Source: an uncultured beta proteobacterium | GTDB lineage: Bacteria > Pseudomonadota > Gammaproteobacteria > Burkholderiales > Burkholderiaceae_C | Length of the DNA stretch: 6,122 nucleotides | Direction: 5' to 3' | Assembly (NCBI GenBank): GCA_903870955.1 | Contig: CAIQEX010000442.1 | Span: forward strand, 1 to 6,122 | Notes under the pieces: model-generated | Seen by the model: the letters and a program-made list of their open reading frames with translations, nothing else | Told to the model about the DNA's origin: nothing | Database searches by the model: none | Program-made: the position numbers and the translations under genes | Part shown: positions 1 through 5,448 of the stretch, piece after piece | How positions within the stretch are numbered: position 1 is the stretch's first letter | How the letters are laid out: each line of letters begins with the position of its first letter

Positions 1-1
1 C

Positions 2-163
2 ATCGAGAACCGCCAGGGCCTCAAGGTCGCCGCCCCCGAAGAAGTGGTGTGGCGCCATGGCTGGATTGACAACGCCCAATTGGAAAGACTCGCCAAGCCG
101 TTGGTCAAGTCGGGCTACGGCCAGTACCTGTTGCGCCTGCTGACCGAGAAGGTGTACGGATAA
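2..163 (+). CDS. rfbA: Glucose-1-phosphate thymidylyltransferase, C-terminal end (partial)
   Basis: This is the last 53 codons of a gene that starts before the window; the stop is TAA at 161-163. The family joins glucose-1-phosphate and dTTP to give dTDP-glucose, the first step of dTDP-L-rhamnose and related sugar synthesis in the cytoplasm. The visible tail begins IENRQGLKVAAPEEVVWRHG and ends with SGYGQYLLRLL. I recognise it from the conserved RmlA end, where E. coli has IEERQGLKVSCPEE followed by a KNNYGQYL segment. The catalytic N-terminal G-x-G-T-R-L nucleotide-binding motif lies outside the window and cannot be checked. The gene is probably the end of an rfb/rml cluster. The next gene, glmS, starts 122 bp downstream and also serves envelope sugar supply. 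The family call is secure; the paralogue (rfbA or rffH) cannot be decided from this fragment. Confidence 0.9.
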   Translation: MENRQGLKVAAPEEVVWRHGWIDNAQLERLAKPLVKSGYGQYLLRLLTEKVYG

Positions 164-210
164 AAGTTTGCCTTCGCGCCATGCGCTGGCGAATCTGAAT
201 CTATGACTCA

Positions 211-228
211 CGATGGTGTTTGCCATCG
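211..228 (+). other. Small inverted repeat between rfbA and glmS
   Basis: CGATGG (211-216) and CCATCG (223-228) are perfect inverted repeats around the six-base loop TGTTTG. Only a short T-poor tail (ATTTAA) follows, so it is at best a weak terminator for the upstream dTDP-sugar genes. It could also be part of a structured leader with the stronger hairpin at 238-264. Confidence 0.25.
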
Positions 229-237
229 ATTTAACCC

Positions 238-264
238 TGCATCCAGCGTCTAGCTGCAGATGCA
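238..264 (+). promoter_or_regulatory. Bulged hairpin in the glmS leader
   Basis: Positions 238-247 (TGCATCCAGC) pair with 253-256 (GCTG) and 259-264 (GATGCA). This gives ten base pairs around a five-base loop (GTCTA), with a two-base CA bulge on the 3' side. The structure ends 10 bases before the glmS ribosome-binding site (AGGA, 275-278). There is no T-run after it, so it does not look like an intrinsic terminator for the upstream gene. A leader hairpin acting on translation or mRNA stability is an inference. It does not resemble the Gram-positive glmS ribozyme, and I see no evidence for a GlmZ-type site. Confidence 0.4.
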
Positions 265-285
265 CTTCTAGCTTAGGAAAACACC

Positions 286-2196
286 ATGTGTGGAATTGTT
301 TGTGGTTTGGCTTCGGAAAATGTTGTGCCGGTTCTGGTGCAGGGCTTGCAACGCCTGGAGTACCGAGGCTATGACTCCTGTGGCATCGCGGTCATGGCGG
401 ATGGCGCCAACCCCACGCTGCGGCGCGCACGCAGTACGGCACGTGTGGCCGATCTGTCGGCGCAAATTGCCGGCACCGCAGCACATGCGGCGATCGCCGG
501 AAAGGTCGGCATCGGACATACCCGCTGGGCCACGCACGGTGCCCCTGCGGTACACAATGCGCACCCGCATTTCAGCCCGGGCCCTGGCCCGGAAAACAAC
601 ACGGTCGGCTCGGGAAACATCGGACTGGTGCACAACGGCATCATCGAGAACCACGACGAAATCCGCGCCGAACTCCAGGCGCAAGGTTATGTCTTCAGCA
701 GCCAGACCGACACCGAGGTCATCGTGCACCTCATCGACAGCCTGTACGCCGGAGATTTGCTGCGCGCGGTTCAACAGGCGTTCGTCCGTTTGCAAGGCGC
801 ATTTGCCATCGGCGTGATGTGCCGGGCCGAGCCCCATCGTCTGGTCGGAGCCCGTGCAGGCTCGCCCCTGGTTATGGGAATTTGCCAAGCCCAAGGTGCC
901 TGGTATCTGGCTAGCGACGCAATGGCCCTGGCCGGTGTCACGGACCAGATTGTGTATTTGGAAGAAGGCGATGTTGCCGACATTGGCCCCGATGCCTACA
1001 CACTGTATGACCGCAGTGGGCAGTTGCTGCAAGCGGCGCAGCGTCCGGTCAAAACAGTGCTGGCACACAGCGGTGCCGCCGAGCTCGGCCCCTATCAGCA
1101 CTACATGCAGAAAGAAATTTTTGAGCAACCGCGCGCCATTGCCGACACGCTCGAAGGCGTCGAAGGCATTACGCCCGAACTGTTTGACCTGCAGGTGAAC
1201 CCTGCACCCGAGGCCAGTGCGGCGCACGTGTTTAAGCAAATCAAGTCGGTCCTGATTCTGGCGTGTGGCACCAGCTCTTACAGCGGCATGACCGCCAAAT
1301 ACTGGATCGAGAGCATCGCCAAAATCCCCTGCAATGTGGAAGTTGCCAGCGAGTACCGCTACCGCGACTCGGTGCCTGACCCCGACACGCTGGTAGTCAC
1401 CATCAGCCAGAGTGGCGAGACCGCCGACACGCTGGCCGCACTGCGCCACGCGCAATCGATGGGCATGAAACACACGCTGACCATCTGCAATGTGGCCACC
1501 AGTGCCATGGTGCGCGAGTGCAGCCTGGCCTATGTGACGCGTGCCGGCGTGGAGATCGGCGTGGCTTCCACCAAGGCCTTCACCACCCAACTGGCCGGCT
1601 TGTTTTTGCTGACCCTGTGTCTGGCCCAAGCCAAGGGCCGCTTGAGTGAGGCGGAGGAAGCGCAGCACCTGAAAGCCATGCGCCACCTGCCCGCTGCATT
1701 GCAGGCCGTGCTGGCGCTGGAGCCACAAATCATGGCCTGGTCAGAAGACTTTGCGAAGTGCGAGAACGCCCTCTTCCTGGGCCGCGGTCTGCACTACCCG
1801 ATCGCGCTGGAAGGTGCCCTGAAACTCAAGGAGATCAGCTACATCCACGCCGAAGCCTACCCCGCCGGTGAACTCAAACACGGCCCGCTGGCCTTGGTCA
1901 CCAGCGCCATGCCGGTGGTCACTGTGGCACCCAACGACGCCTTGCTCGAAAAGCTGAAAAGCAATATGCACGAGGTACGCGCCCGTGGTGGCGTGCTCTA
2001 CGTGCTGGCTGATGGCGATACCAAAATTGAAAGTGCCGAAGGCCTCAACGTCATCCGCATGCCCGAACACTACGGCGCGCTATCACCCCTGCTGCACGTG
2101 GTCCCGCTGCAAATGCTGGCGTACCACACCGCCTGTGCACGGGGCAGCGATGTCGACAAACCCAGAAATTTAGCCAAATCAGTGACGGTGGAGTAG
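286..2196 (+). CDS. glmS: Glutamine--fructose-6-phosphate aminotransferase (glucosamine-6-phosphate synthase)
   Basis: This enzyme converts fructose-6-phosphate and glutamine to glucosamine-6-phosphate and glutamate, the committed cytoplasmic step to UDP-GlcNAc for peptidoglycan and LPS. The protein is complete at 636 residues, against 609 in E. coli. The N-terminal glutaminase domain (about 1-245) begins MCGIV, with Cys2 as the nucleophile after Met removal, and has HTRWATHG (78-85) and HNG (116-118). Two sugar-isomerase (SIS) domains follow: the first has CGTS (327-330) and SQSGET (374-379). The second has [18 protein letters not shown] and KHGPLAL, with Glu516 and His532 at the places of E. 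coli Glu488 and His504. The C-terminus [13 protein letters not shown] carries the fructose-binding Lys631. The start is fixed by the conserved MCGIV and by AGGA at 275-278. Compared with E. coli there are about 12 extra residues between HPH and VHNG (roughly 96-113), and Cys6 replaces the usual glycine. No key residue is missing. Confidence 0.98.
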   Translation: MCGIVCGLASENVVPVLVQGLQRLEYRGYDSCGIAVMADGANPTLRRARSTARVADLSAQIAGTAAHAAIAGKVGIGHTRWATHGAPAVHNAHPHFSPGPGPENNTVGSGNIGLVHNGIIENHDEIRAELQAQGYVFSSQTDTEVIVHLIDSLYAGDLLRAVQQAFVRLQGAFAIGVMCRAEPHRLVGARAGSPLVMGICQAQGAWYLASDAMALAGVTDQIVYLEEGDVADIGPDAYTLYDRSGQLLQAAQRPVKTVLAHSGAAELGPYQHYMQKEIFEQPRAIADTLEGVEGITPELFDLQVNPAPEASAAHVFKQIKSVLILACGTSSYSGMTAKYWIESIAKIPCNVEVASEYRYRDSVPDPDTLVVTISQSGETADTLAALRHAQSMGMKHTLTICNVATSAMVRECSLAYVTRAGVEIGVASTKAFTTQLAGLFLLTLCLAQAKGRLSEAEEAQHLKAMRHLPAALQAVLALEPQIMAWSEDFAKCENALFLGRGLHYPIALEGALKLKEISYIHAEAYPAGELKHGPLALVTSAMPVVTVAPNDALLEKLKSNMHEVRARGGVLYVLADGDTKIESAEGLNVIRMPEHYGALSPLLHVVPLQMLAYHTACARGSDVDKPRNLAKSVTVE

Positions 2197-2452
2197 TGGG
2201 CGATGCGGCATTTGGTGGATATTTGGTGAGAGTAAAAACATACATCACACATCAAAGTCGCACAAAATTGAACGACGGGTATGGAGCGTCGGCAATCTGG
2301 GTTGTGATGCGATAGCTACCGGTCGCGAACGGCTGCTATACCGCTGTCCAGTCGGTTCCTATAGAGTACGGAAATCGATTCAGTTTGAACAACCTCGCCA
2401 CCAGCGACTCATTGGACCGGCGGGATTTCCATTTGGACAAAAGGATTTTGAA
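2197..2452. other. Non-coding gap between glmS and the methyltransferase gene
   Basis: No supported gene lies in these 256 bases. Short ORFs in this stretch on either strand are frame shadows running in from the flanking genes. A weak inverted repeat, CGACG (2273-2277) and CGTCG (2287-2291), is present without a T-run. I see no good terminator after glmS, no convincing -35/-10 pair, and no recognisable MetJ or MetR operator or SAM/SAH riboswitch ahead of the methyltransferase gene. The only clear signal is its ribosome-binding site, AAGGA at 2441-2445. Confidence 0.5.
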
Positions 2453-3397
2453 ATGCCTGCTCGCTGCGCATTGCCCATTCATTCCCGCGACCGGTATGTC
2501 ACCGATGGAGGAATTGAAACGTGGCTCATGTATAAAAAAGGTTTCGAACTTCCACACTTCGCTTCCTTTTACTTGCTCGATATTCCGGCTGGCCGGGAAG
2601 CGCTGAGGGAGTATTACCGGAGCTTTGTGGCGGTGGCTCAACAATTCCAGTCGAAATACATTTTCTGCAGCCTGACCTACCGCGCAAGCCGCGACTGGGG
2701 AAATTTGCTCGGGTATTCAAAGGCAGCGCTGGCAGAAATGAATCACAAAGCATTTGCCTTCTACAGAGAAATTGCCACTGAAATGGGCACCAAAGAAATC
2801 GACACGCTGTATAGCGGCTGCATAGGCCCGCGAGGCGATGCGTACAACCTCAATCAGACCATGACATCGGCCGAGGCCGAGGACTACCACGCAGAGCAGA
2901 TTGCAACTTTTGTCGCGGCAAAGGCAGACATCGTTACAGCCATGACATTGAATTCAGTAGAGGAAGGCATAGGCATCGCCAGGGCAGCGCGTCTTGCTGG
3001 AATTCCATCTGTAATTTCCTTTACGGTGGAAAAGGATGGCAGCGTGGGTGGTCGCCATTCGTTGCGCCGAGCAATCGAGTTGGTGGATGCTGAGACAGAT
3101 GCAGCACCTGCTTACTACATGCTCAACTGTGCACATCCGCTGGACTTTTGGAATGCTTTGGAGGAGGGACCATGGATGCAGCGCCTGATGGGCGTGCGTG
3201 CAAATTCTTCGTCACTTGCGCATGGTCAGCTTTGTCAGCTCGGTCGACTTGATGAAGGAGATTGGAAAGACCTCGCTCGGCGGCACGCAGATCTCAACGC
3301 TCGCTACCCGCACATGAATGTTTTCGGGGGATGTTGCGGAACGGATAGCGTGCACGTAGCAGGTATTTTTTCAGCACTTTCGCAACGACCGCTTTGA
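2453..3397 (+). CDS. Homocysteine S-methyltransferase family protein
   Basis: The 314-residue protein belongs to the zinc-dependent homocysteine S-methyltransferase family (Pfam S-methyl_trans; MmuM/BHMT type, a TIM barrel usually near 300-330 residues). Such enzymes move a methyl group from S-methylmethionine, betaine or a similar donor to homocysteine, giving methionine in the cytoplasm. Family marks are TDGGIET near the N-terminus (17-23), TYRASRDWGNLLGYS (75-89), SGCIGPRGDAY (121-131) and TAMTLNSVEEGIGIARAARL (162-181). The zinc ligands are Cys226 in LNCAHP and Cys294/Cys295 in FGGCCGTD (291-298), so all three cysteines are present. The start at ATG 2453 has AAGGA seven bases upstream. 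The gene stands alone: no other methionine gene and no methylmethionine permease is visible beside it, so the methyl donor cannot be inferred. Codon use is less GC-rich than in glmS. The family call is firm; the exact reaction is not. Confidence 0.92.
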   Translation: MPARCALPIHSRDRYVTDGGIETWLMYKKGFELPHFASFYLLDIPAGREALREYYRSFVAVAQQFQSKYIFCSLTYRASRDWGNLLGYSKAALAEMNHKAFAFYREIATEMGTKEIDTLYSGCIGPRGDAYNLNQTMTSAEAEDYHAEQIATFVAAKADIVTAMTLNSVEEGIGIARAARLAGIPSVISFTVEKDGSVGGRHSLRRAIELVDAETDAAPAYYMLNCAHPLDFWNALEEGPWMQRLMGVRANSSSLAHGQLCQLGRLDEGDWKDLARRHADLNARYPHMNVFGGCCGTDSVHVAGIFSALSQRPL

Positions 3398-3459
3398 AGC
3401 GAGCAGATCGCAAGCAATTTCTTTCGCTTCCAGCCCGAACAGGCTAAGGCGAACGACTG

Positions 3460-3471
3460 TTGCCTAGGCAA
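3460..3471. other. 12-bp perfect palindrome
   Basis: TTGCCTAGGCAA reads the same on both strands. With no internal loop it is a poor RNA hairpin, so a binding site for a dimeric regulator is the more natural reading. I cannot assign it to a known regulator, and a palindrome of this size can arise by chance. Confidence 0.25.
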
Positions 3472-3484
3472 AACGCGCATTTAA

Positions 3485-3505
3485 CGTCGAGGCTTTAGAC
3501 ATTCT
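3485..3505 (+). repeat. Imperfect 21-nt direct repeat, copy 1
   Basis: CGTCGAGGC-TTTAGACATTCT here aligns with CGTCGAGGCCTTTAG-CATTCT at 5030-5050. Twenty positions are identical with one single-base gap in each copy. The two copies point the same way and lie about 1.5 kb apart, on either side of the repeat-peptide/six-cysteine gene pair. They could be remnants of a duplication, a short extragenic repeat family or the edges of an inserted block. I did not find an integron attC structure around either copy. Confidence 0.45.
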
Positions 3506-3539
3506 CCACCGGCCGAAGTTGGCATGAAATCGTTCTTTT

Positions 3540-3621
3540 AGGTCAGAATTAGACAATCCGTGTTTCGCTAAACATTTGCATGTGACACCCCTTATTTATA
3601 CGATCAGGATTGCTCAGACCT
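3540..3621 (+). other. Split long-range inverted repeat
   Basis: AGGTC (3540-3544) and CAATCC (3554-3559) are complementary, in order, to GACCT (3617-3621) and GGATTG (3607-3612). This would make an 11-bp helix interrupted by an asymmetric internal loop of nine and four bases. It encloses 47 bases that contain a small GTTT/AAAC hairpin (3562-3573). The arrangement is typical of a structured RNA stem, but I recognise no riboswitch class. Confidence 0.3.
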
Positions 3622-3623
3622 AA

Positions 3624-3653
3624 CCCCGTCCTGGGGGGCTTCGGGTTTACCCC
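3624..3653 (+). other. C/G-run segment with mutually exclusive hairpins
   Basis: CCCC (3624-3627) can pair with GGGG (3633-3636) around GTCCT. Alternatively the same G-run (3633-3638) can pair with the later CCCC (3650-3653), and AACCC (3622-3626) can pair with GGGTT (3643-3647). The alternatives compete for the same bases. No T-run follows, so a simple terminator is not supported. Confidence 0.3.
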
Positions 3654-3676
3654 AATGAATCTCAGGCTCCGGAAGT

Positions 3677-3682
3677 TAAAAT
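3677..3682 (+). promoter_or_regulatory. Possible -10 box for the repeat-peptide gene
   Basis: TAAAAT matches the sigma-70 -10 consensus at five of six positions and lies 41 bases before the ATG. No good -35 hexamer is found 16-18 bases upstream, so activator dependence or a chance match are both possible. If it is the real promoter, the structured segment at 3540-3653 lies upstream of the transcript rather than in its leader. Confidence 0.25.
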
Positions 3683-3723
3683 AGACAAACTATCCGCGTT
3701 CGGTTTCTTTCAAGGAGTGAAAA

Positions 3724-3987
3724 ATGCGTAAATCAGCATGCATTATTGCCGTGGCCTCTTTATTGGTTGCTGGTGCCGCAGACGCAAAAATAACGACGAA
3801 CAGGATCGCAACCAACAAACTTGCTGCAAACAAACTTGCAGTAAACAAACTTGCAGTAAACAAACTTGCAGCAAACAGACTTGCAGCAAACAGAATCGCA
3901 ACAAACAAGTTGGGCTTGAACGGCAACGAAAGCACTGTTGATCTGGCCGCTTTGCAACAACTTGCAAACAACCCTCTGACACGATAG
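3724..3987 (+). CDS. Small exported pentad-repeat peptide, unknown function
   Basis: I cannot name this 87-residue protein. Residues 1-21 form a clear Sec signal peptide: Arg2/Lys3, a hydrophobic stretch [14 protein letters not shown], and the AxA-type site ADA before Lys22. The mature part is mostly eight tandem five-residue repeats (26-65) of the form N-[KR]-[LI]-A-x, with the last unit degenerate (NKLGL). A 22-residue tail follows, containing [13 protein letters not shown]. Every unit has one Lys or Arg, so the mature peptide is strongly basic. It differs from canonical pentapeptide repeats (A-[DN]-L-x-x): here Asn precedes Leu by two positions, not one. A strong ribosome-binding site (AAGGAG, 3712-3717) is six bases from ATG. 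The next gene starts three bases after the stop and is also exported, suggesting a joint role in the periplasm, at the surface or outside the cell. The repeat DNA is A-rich compared with glmS. Confidence 0.82.
   Translation: MRKSACIIAVASLLVAGAADAKITTNRIATNKLAANKLAVNKLAVNKLAANRLAANRIATNKLGLNGNESTVDLAALQQLANNPLTR
3799..3918 (+). repeat. Eight tandem 15-bp coding repeats
   Basis: Eight in-frame 15-bp units encode [35 protein letters not shown] and NKLGL. Every unit starts with the codon AAC. Units 3 and 4 are identical at the DNA level and unit 5 differs from them by one base, which points to recent expansion or homogenisation in the middle of the array. The outer units are more diverged. Such an array can change copy number by slippage without disturbing the frame. 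Confidence 0.9.
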
Positions 3988-3990
3988 TCG

Positions 3991-4695
3991 GTGCGAATTT
4001 CAATAGCGGGCAACTTGACCCGCTTACTTGTAGGGGCTGTGATACTTCTCTCAGCCCCTTTTGCATTTTCGGACGACCTGCCAGCAAGAGTTCCACTGGT
4101 TGATACCAAGGTGGCGCAAACCGAGTCCAGCAGGGAAATCCTGAAATACCTTGTCAATTGCGCGCTGGACGAAAAGACGATTGTGGTGGCCAACATCGAT
4201 GGCCAAAGTTTTGAGTATCCAGGAGACATCGGACTTGCCCCACAGTGGCAGACCCGTGGGCTCGATGAGTCAGAGAAGCGATGGGTCAGCGCATGCATTC
4301 TTGCCCGTACCAACTTCTATGGCGTCACAGTACAAATATCCATGGTTTCGCAATTTGAAAGCAACGTAGCGGGTCTGCAAGTCACCGATGTGGAAGCCAA
4401 CGAGTACACCCTGAGTGAAGCCACCTTCTTTGGCAATGTGTTTGATGACGATCCAGTGTCTTATGTGTGCGGGCCAGCTAGGACCAAGGCCCGTATAAAG
4501 GCACTGACTGCACGCCGCAGGGTGTGCTCACTGCCCAAGACCAGCGGTAACCGGTTGGACCTGACGCTGTGTGGCATGGTCTACGTCGGAACCTGCAAGC
4601 CTTCAGCGTTTACCCAAAAAGGTGTGAAATACCGTGAAGCGATTGCAGTGTTTCTTCCGGCCAAGGTGCCGCAGCACAGCGCTGAGCAGCATTAG
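3991..4695 (+). CDS. Exported six-cysteine protein, partner of the repeat peptide, unknown function
   Basis: The 234-residue protein has a signal peptide (1-27): Arg2 and Arg11, then LLVGAVILLSAPFAFS, with a likely cut after Ser27 (A-F-S before DD). The mature part has six cysteines (57, 102, 160, 179, 194, 202), suiting up to three disulfides in an oxidising compartment. A conserved-looking core runs from LKYLVNCAL (51-59) through YPGDIGLAPQW (76-86) to WVSACILARTNFYGVTVQIS (98-117). From memory, unchecked, similar cores occur in hypothetical proteins of myxobacteria and relatives, often beside or fused to Asn/Leu-rich repeats. The GTG start at 3991 follows the upstream stop (TAG 3985-3987) by one codon, in the same frame. 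It has no clear ribosome-binding site, so coupled translation is likely; TTG at 4015 is an alternative start that keeps the signal peptide. No catalytic motif is evident. It is probably co-transcribed with the repeat peptide. Confidence 0.82.
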   Translation: MRISIAGNLTRLLVGAVILLSAPFAFSDDLPARVPLVDTKVAQTESSREILKYLVNCALDEKTIVVANIDGQSFEYPGDIGLAPQWQTRGLDESEKRWVSACILARTNFYGVTVQISMVSQFESNVAGLQVTDVEANEYTLSEATFFGNVFDDDPVSYVCGPARTKARIKALTARRRVCSLPKTSGNRLDLTLCGMVYVGTCKPSAFTQKGVKYREAIAVFLPAKVPQHSAEQH

Positions 4696-5075
4696 GTTAG
4701 TGGGACTAAGTGTCTTAAATCGTCTTTCTGATCTGGTAGTCCAGTGGCATGCCGCACCACGGTCGTTCATTGCCTTCGCCATCGTGCATGAACCGATCAG
4801 CCTTACCAACGTGGAGCGGTCACTCCATGGCATCGGTGCAGATCGGGATGTGGAACATCGTGAAGACGATGATGACTTCGGCGATTGACTGGCTTCAGTG
4901 CAGCAGGTTTGCAGCGAGAGCCTACATTCGGGATGCGGCAGGAACTCCTGCCATGTCCTCCCTGCCGCTCATTGGCGCTGCTTGTGCCGCTCGAACATTT
5001 TCGCTACGACACAAAACTTTTAAGATGACCGTCGAGGCCTTTAGCATTCTTTCTGGCAGCAACGAGGACTAAGCG
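4696..5075. other. Apparently gene-free, possibly decayed region
   Basis: No intact gene can be supported in these 380 bases. Open frames exist on both strands (for example 4749-5072 on +), but they show no recognisable domain and no good ribosome-binding site. On the minus strand one short frame (about 4727-4798) reads MHDGEGNERPWCGMPLDYQI before a stop; it looks protein-like but I cannot place it. A six-bp hairpin GGCAGG-AACT-CCTGCC lies at 4937-4952, and the second copy of the direct repeat at 5030-5050. No clear terminator follows the six-cysteine gene. Confidence 0.4.
5030..5050 (+). repeat. Imperfect 21-nt direct repeat, copy 2
   Basis: CGTCGAGGCCTTTAGCATTCT matches the copy at 3485-3505 at 20 positions with one single-base gap in each. 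It lies 26 bases before the short ORF at 5076. Together the copies enclose the repeat-peptide and six-cysteine genes. Confidence 0.45.
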
Positions 5076-5183
5076 ATGACGACAATCAGTTTGACGCCTT
5101 TACGGTCTCTTGAGGACATCATTCGCTTCGAACAGGAAATGCCCCTGCAGCAGCGGATATCTGCCCAGGACCACTACGGATAG
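5076..5183 (+). pseudogene. Possible N-terminal remnant of an acyl-CoA synthetase
   Basis: A 35-codon ORF starts at ATG 5076 with GAGGA (5064-5068) seven bases upstream, a well-formed initiation site, and stops at TAG 5181-5183. Its core LRSLEDIIRFEQEMPLQQR recalls, from memory, the first residues of AMP-binding acyl-CoA synthetases of Burkholderiales (pattern PLxSLxDIxxFExxxPLxxRxP), enzymes of about 600 residues that activate fatty or aromatic acids. The rest of such a protein is not found downstream in any + frame, so this would be a 5' stump left by a deletion. It could instead be an unrelated small gene or chance. The ribosome-binding site argues that something was once translated here. 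Confidence 0.35.
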
Positions 5184-5343
5184 TTGATGACGCTTAGCTG
5201 CCAGTTGGGTGTACCCGCATCCAGCCCGTCAGCTACAGTCAACTTCACCGCCCAATATTTTCAAAAATAGACGACCGCAATGTATCGCTGCCAATCTCAG
5301 TTGTGCCGCGAAACCAGAAGTAGAGATTTTCGATCTGTGTGCT
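5174..5343 (-). pseudogene. Frameshifted protein-like remnant
   Basis: Read on the minus strand, 5343 down to about 5262 gives STQIENLYFWFRGTTEIGSD and then TLRSSIFE without a stop. A one-base shift in the A-run opposite 5258-5261 moves into a frame that reads KYWAVKLTVADGLDAGTPNW then QLSVINYP and a stop at 5174-5176. Restoring one A would join them into about 57 residues with natural-looking, mildly GC3-rich codons. Upstream, a TAG (5344-5346) closes the frame and no start codon is present. It therefore looks like a decayed C-terminal fragment. I do not recognise the family. It lies downstream of the outer-membrane gene on the same strand and may once have been its neighbour. Confidence 0.3.
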
Positions 5344-5385
5344 CTATAGCGGCTGTTACAAACGCAATCGACAATATATAGACCA

Positions 5386-5438
5386 CCTCAGATGCCTTGA
5401 GGATGCGCTATGGCACGGTCAGTGCAGTCGGGCCATAG
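5386..5438 (-). terminator. Two inverted repeats after the minus-strand outer-membrane gene
   Basis: CTATGGC (5408-5414) and GCCATAG (5432-5438) form a 7-bp perfect inverted repeat with a 17-base loop. CCTCA (5386-5390) and TGAGG (5398-5402) form a second, smaller one. They lie 11-63 bases beyond the stop of the minus-strand gene, where a terminator or mRNA-stabilising structure would be expected. Neither is followed by a T-run on the minus strand, so the terminator call is tentative. Confidence 0.3.
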
Positions 5439-5448
5439 ACATCAAGCG

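Larger units (their letters stand above)
3398..3723. other. Long non-coding stretch upstream of the repeat-peptide gene
   Basis: These 326 bases contain no supported ORF. They hold a 12-bp perfect palindrome (TTGCCTAGGCAA, 3460-3471), one copy of a 21-nt direct repeat (3485-3505), a split long-range inverted repeat (3540-3559 with 3607-3621) and a C/G-run region able to form alternative hairpins (3624-3653). A TAAAAT box at 3677-3682 and the ribosome-binding site AAGGAG at 3712-3717 lie just before the next gene. No clear intrinsic terminator follows the methyltransferase gene. The density of inverted repeats suggests regulatory RNA structure or the scar of an insertion, but neither is shown. 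Confidence 0.5.

Noticed and set aside
164..285. glmS ribozyme
   Set aside because: The leader is only 122 bases and I see none of the ribozyme's conserved core or double-pseudoknot layout; known cases are in Gram-positives.
268..1728. 486-codon open frame on the minus strand opposite glmS
   Set aside because: It is antisense to an unmistakable, fully conserved glmS and has no recognisable domain. Long antisense frames are expected opposite GC-rich codons.
2070..2255. Minus-strand frame reading [11 protein letters not shown] across the end of glmS
   Set aside because: It is the complement of the conserved GlmS C-terminus ([13 protein letters not shown]), which makes the shadow look conserved too.
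3479..3505. Possible integron attC site (ATTTAAC fits RYYYAAC)
   Set aside because: No matching GTTRRRY partner lies at suitable spacing and there is no integrase or second attC, so the single match is likely chance.
3738..3941. Cys-rich repeat frames overlapping the pentad array (+ and - strands)
   Set aside because: They are other-frame readings of the 15-bp units and lack a start signal.
3690..4313. 207-codon minus-strand frame with [14 protein letters not shown] repeats
   Set aside because: The repeats are the complement of the + strand N-K-L-A-x array. The + strand has the signal peptides and ribosome-binding site.
4749..5072. 107-codon + strand frame after the six-cysteine gene
   Set aside because: There is no recognisable domain, the composition is Ser/Arg/Met-rich as in non-coding readings, and no ribosome-binding site is present.
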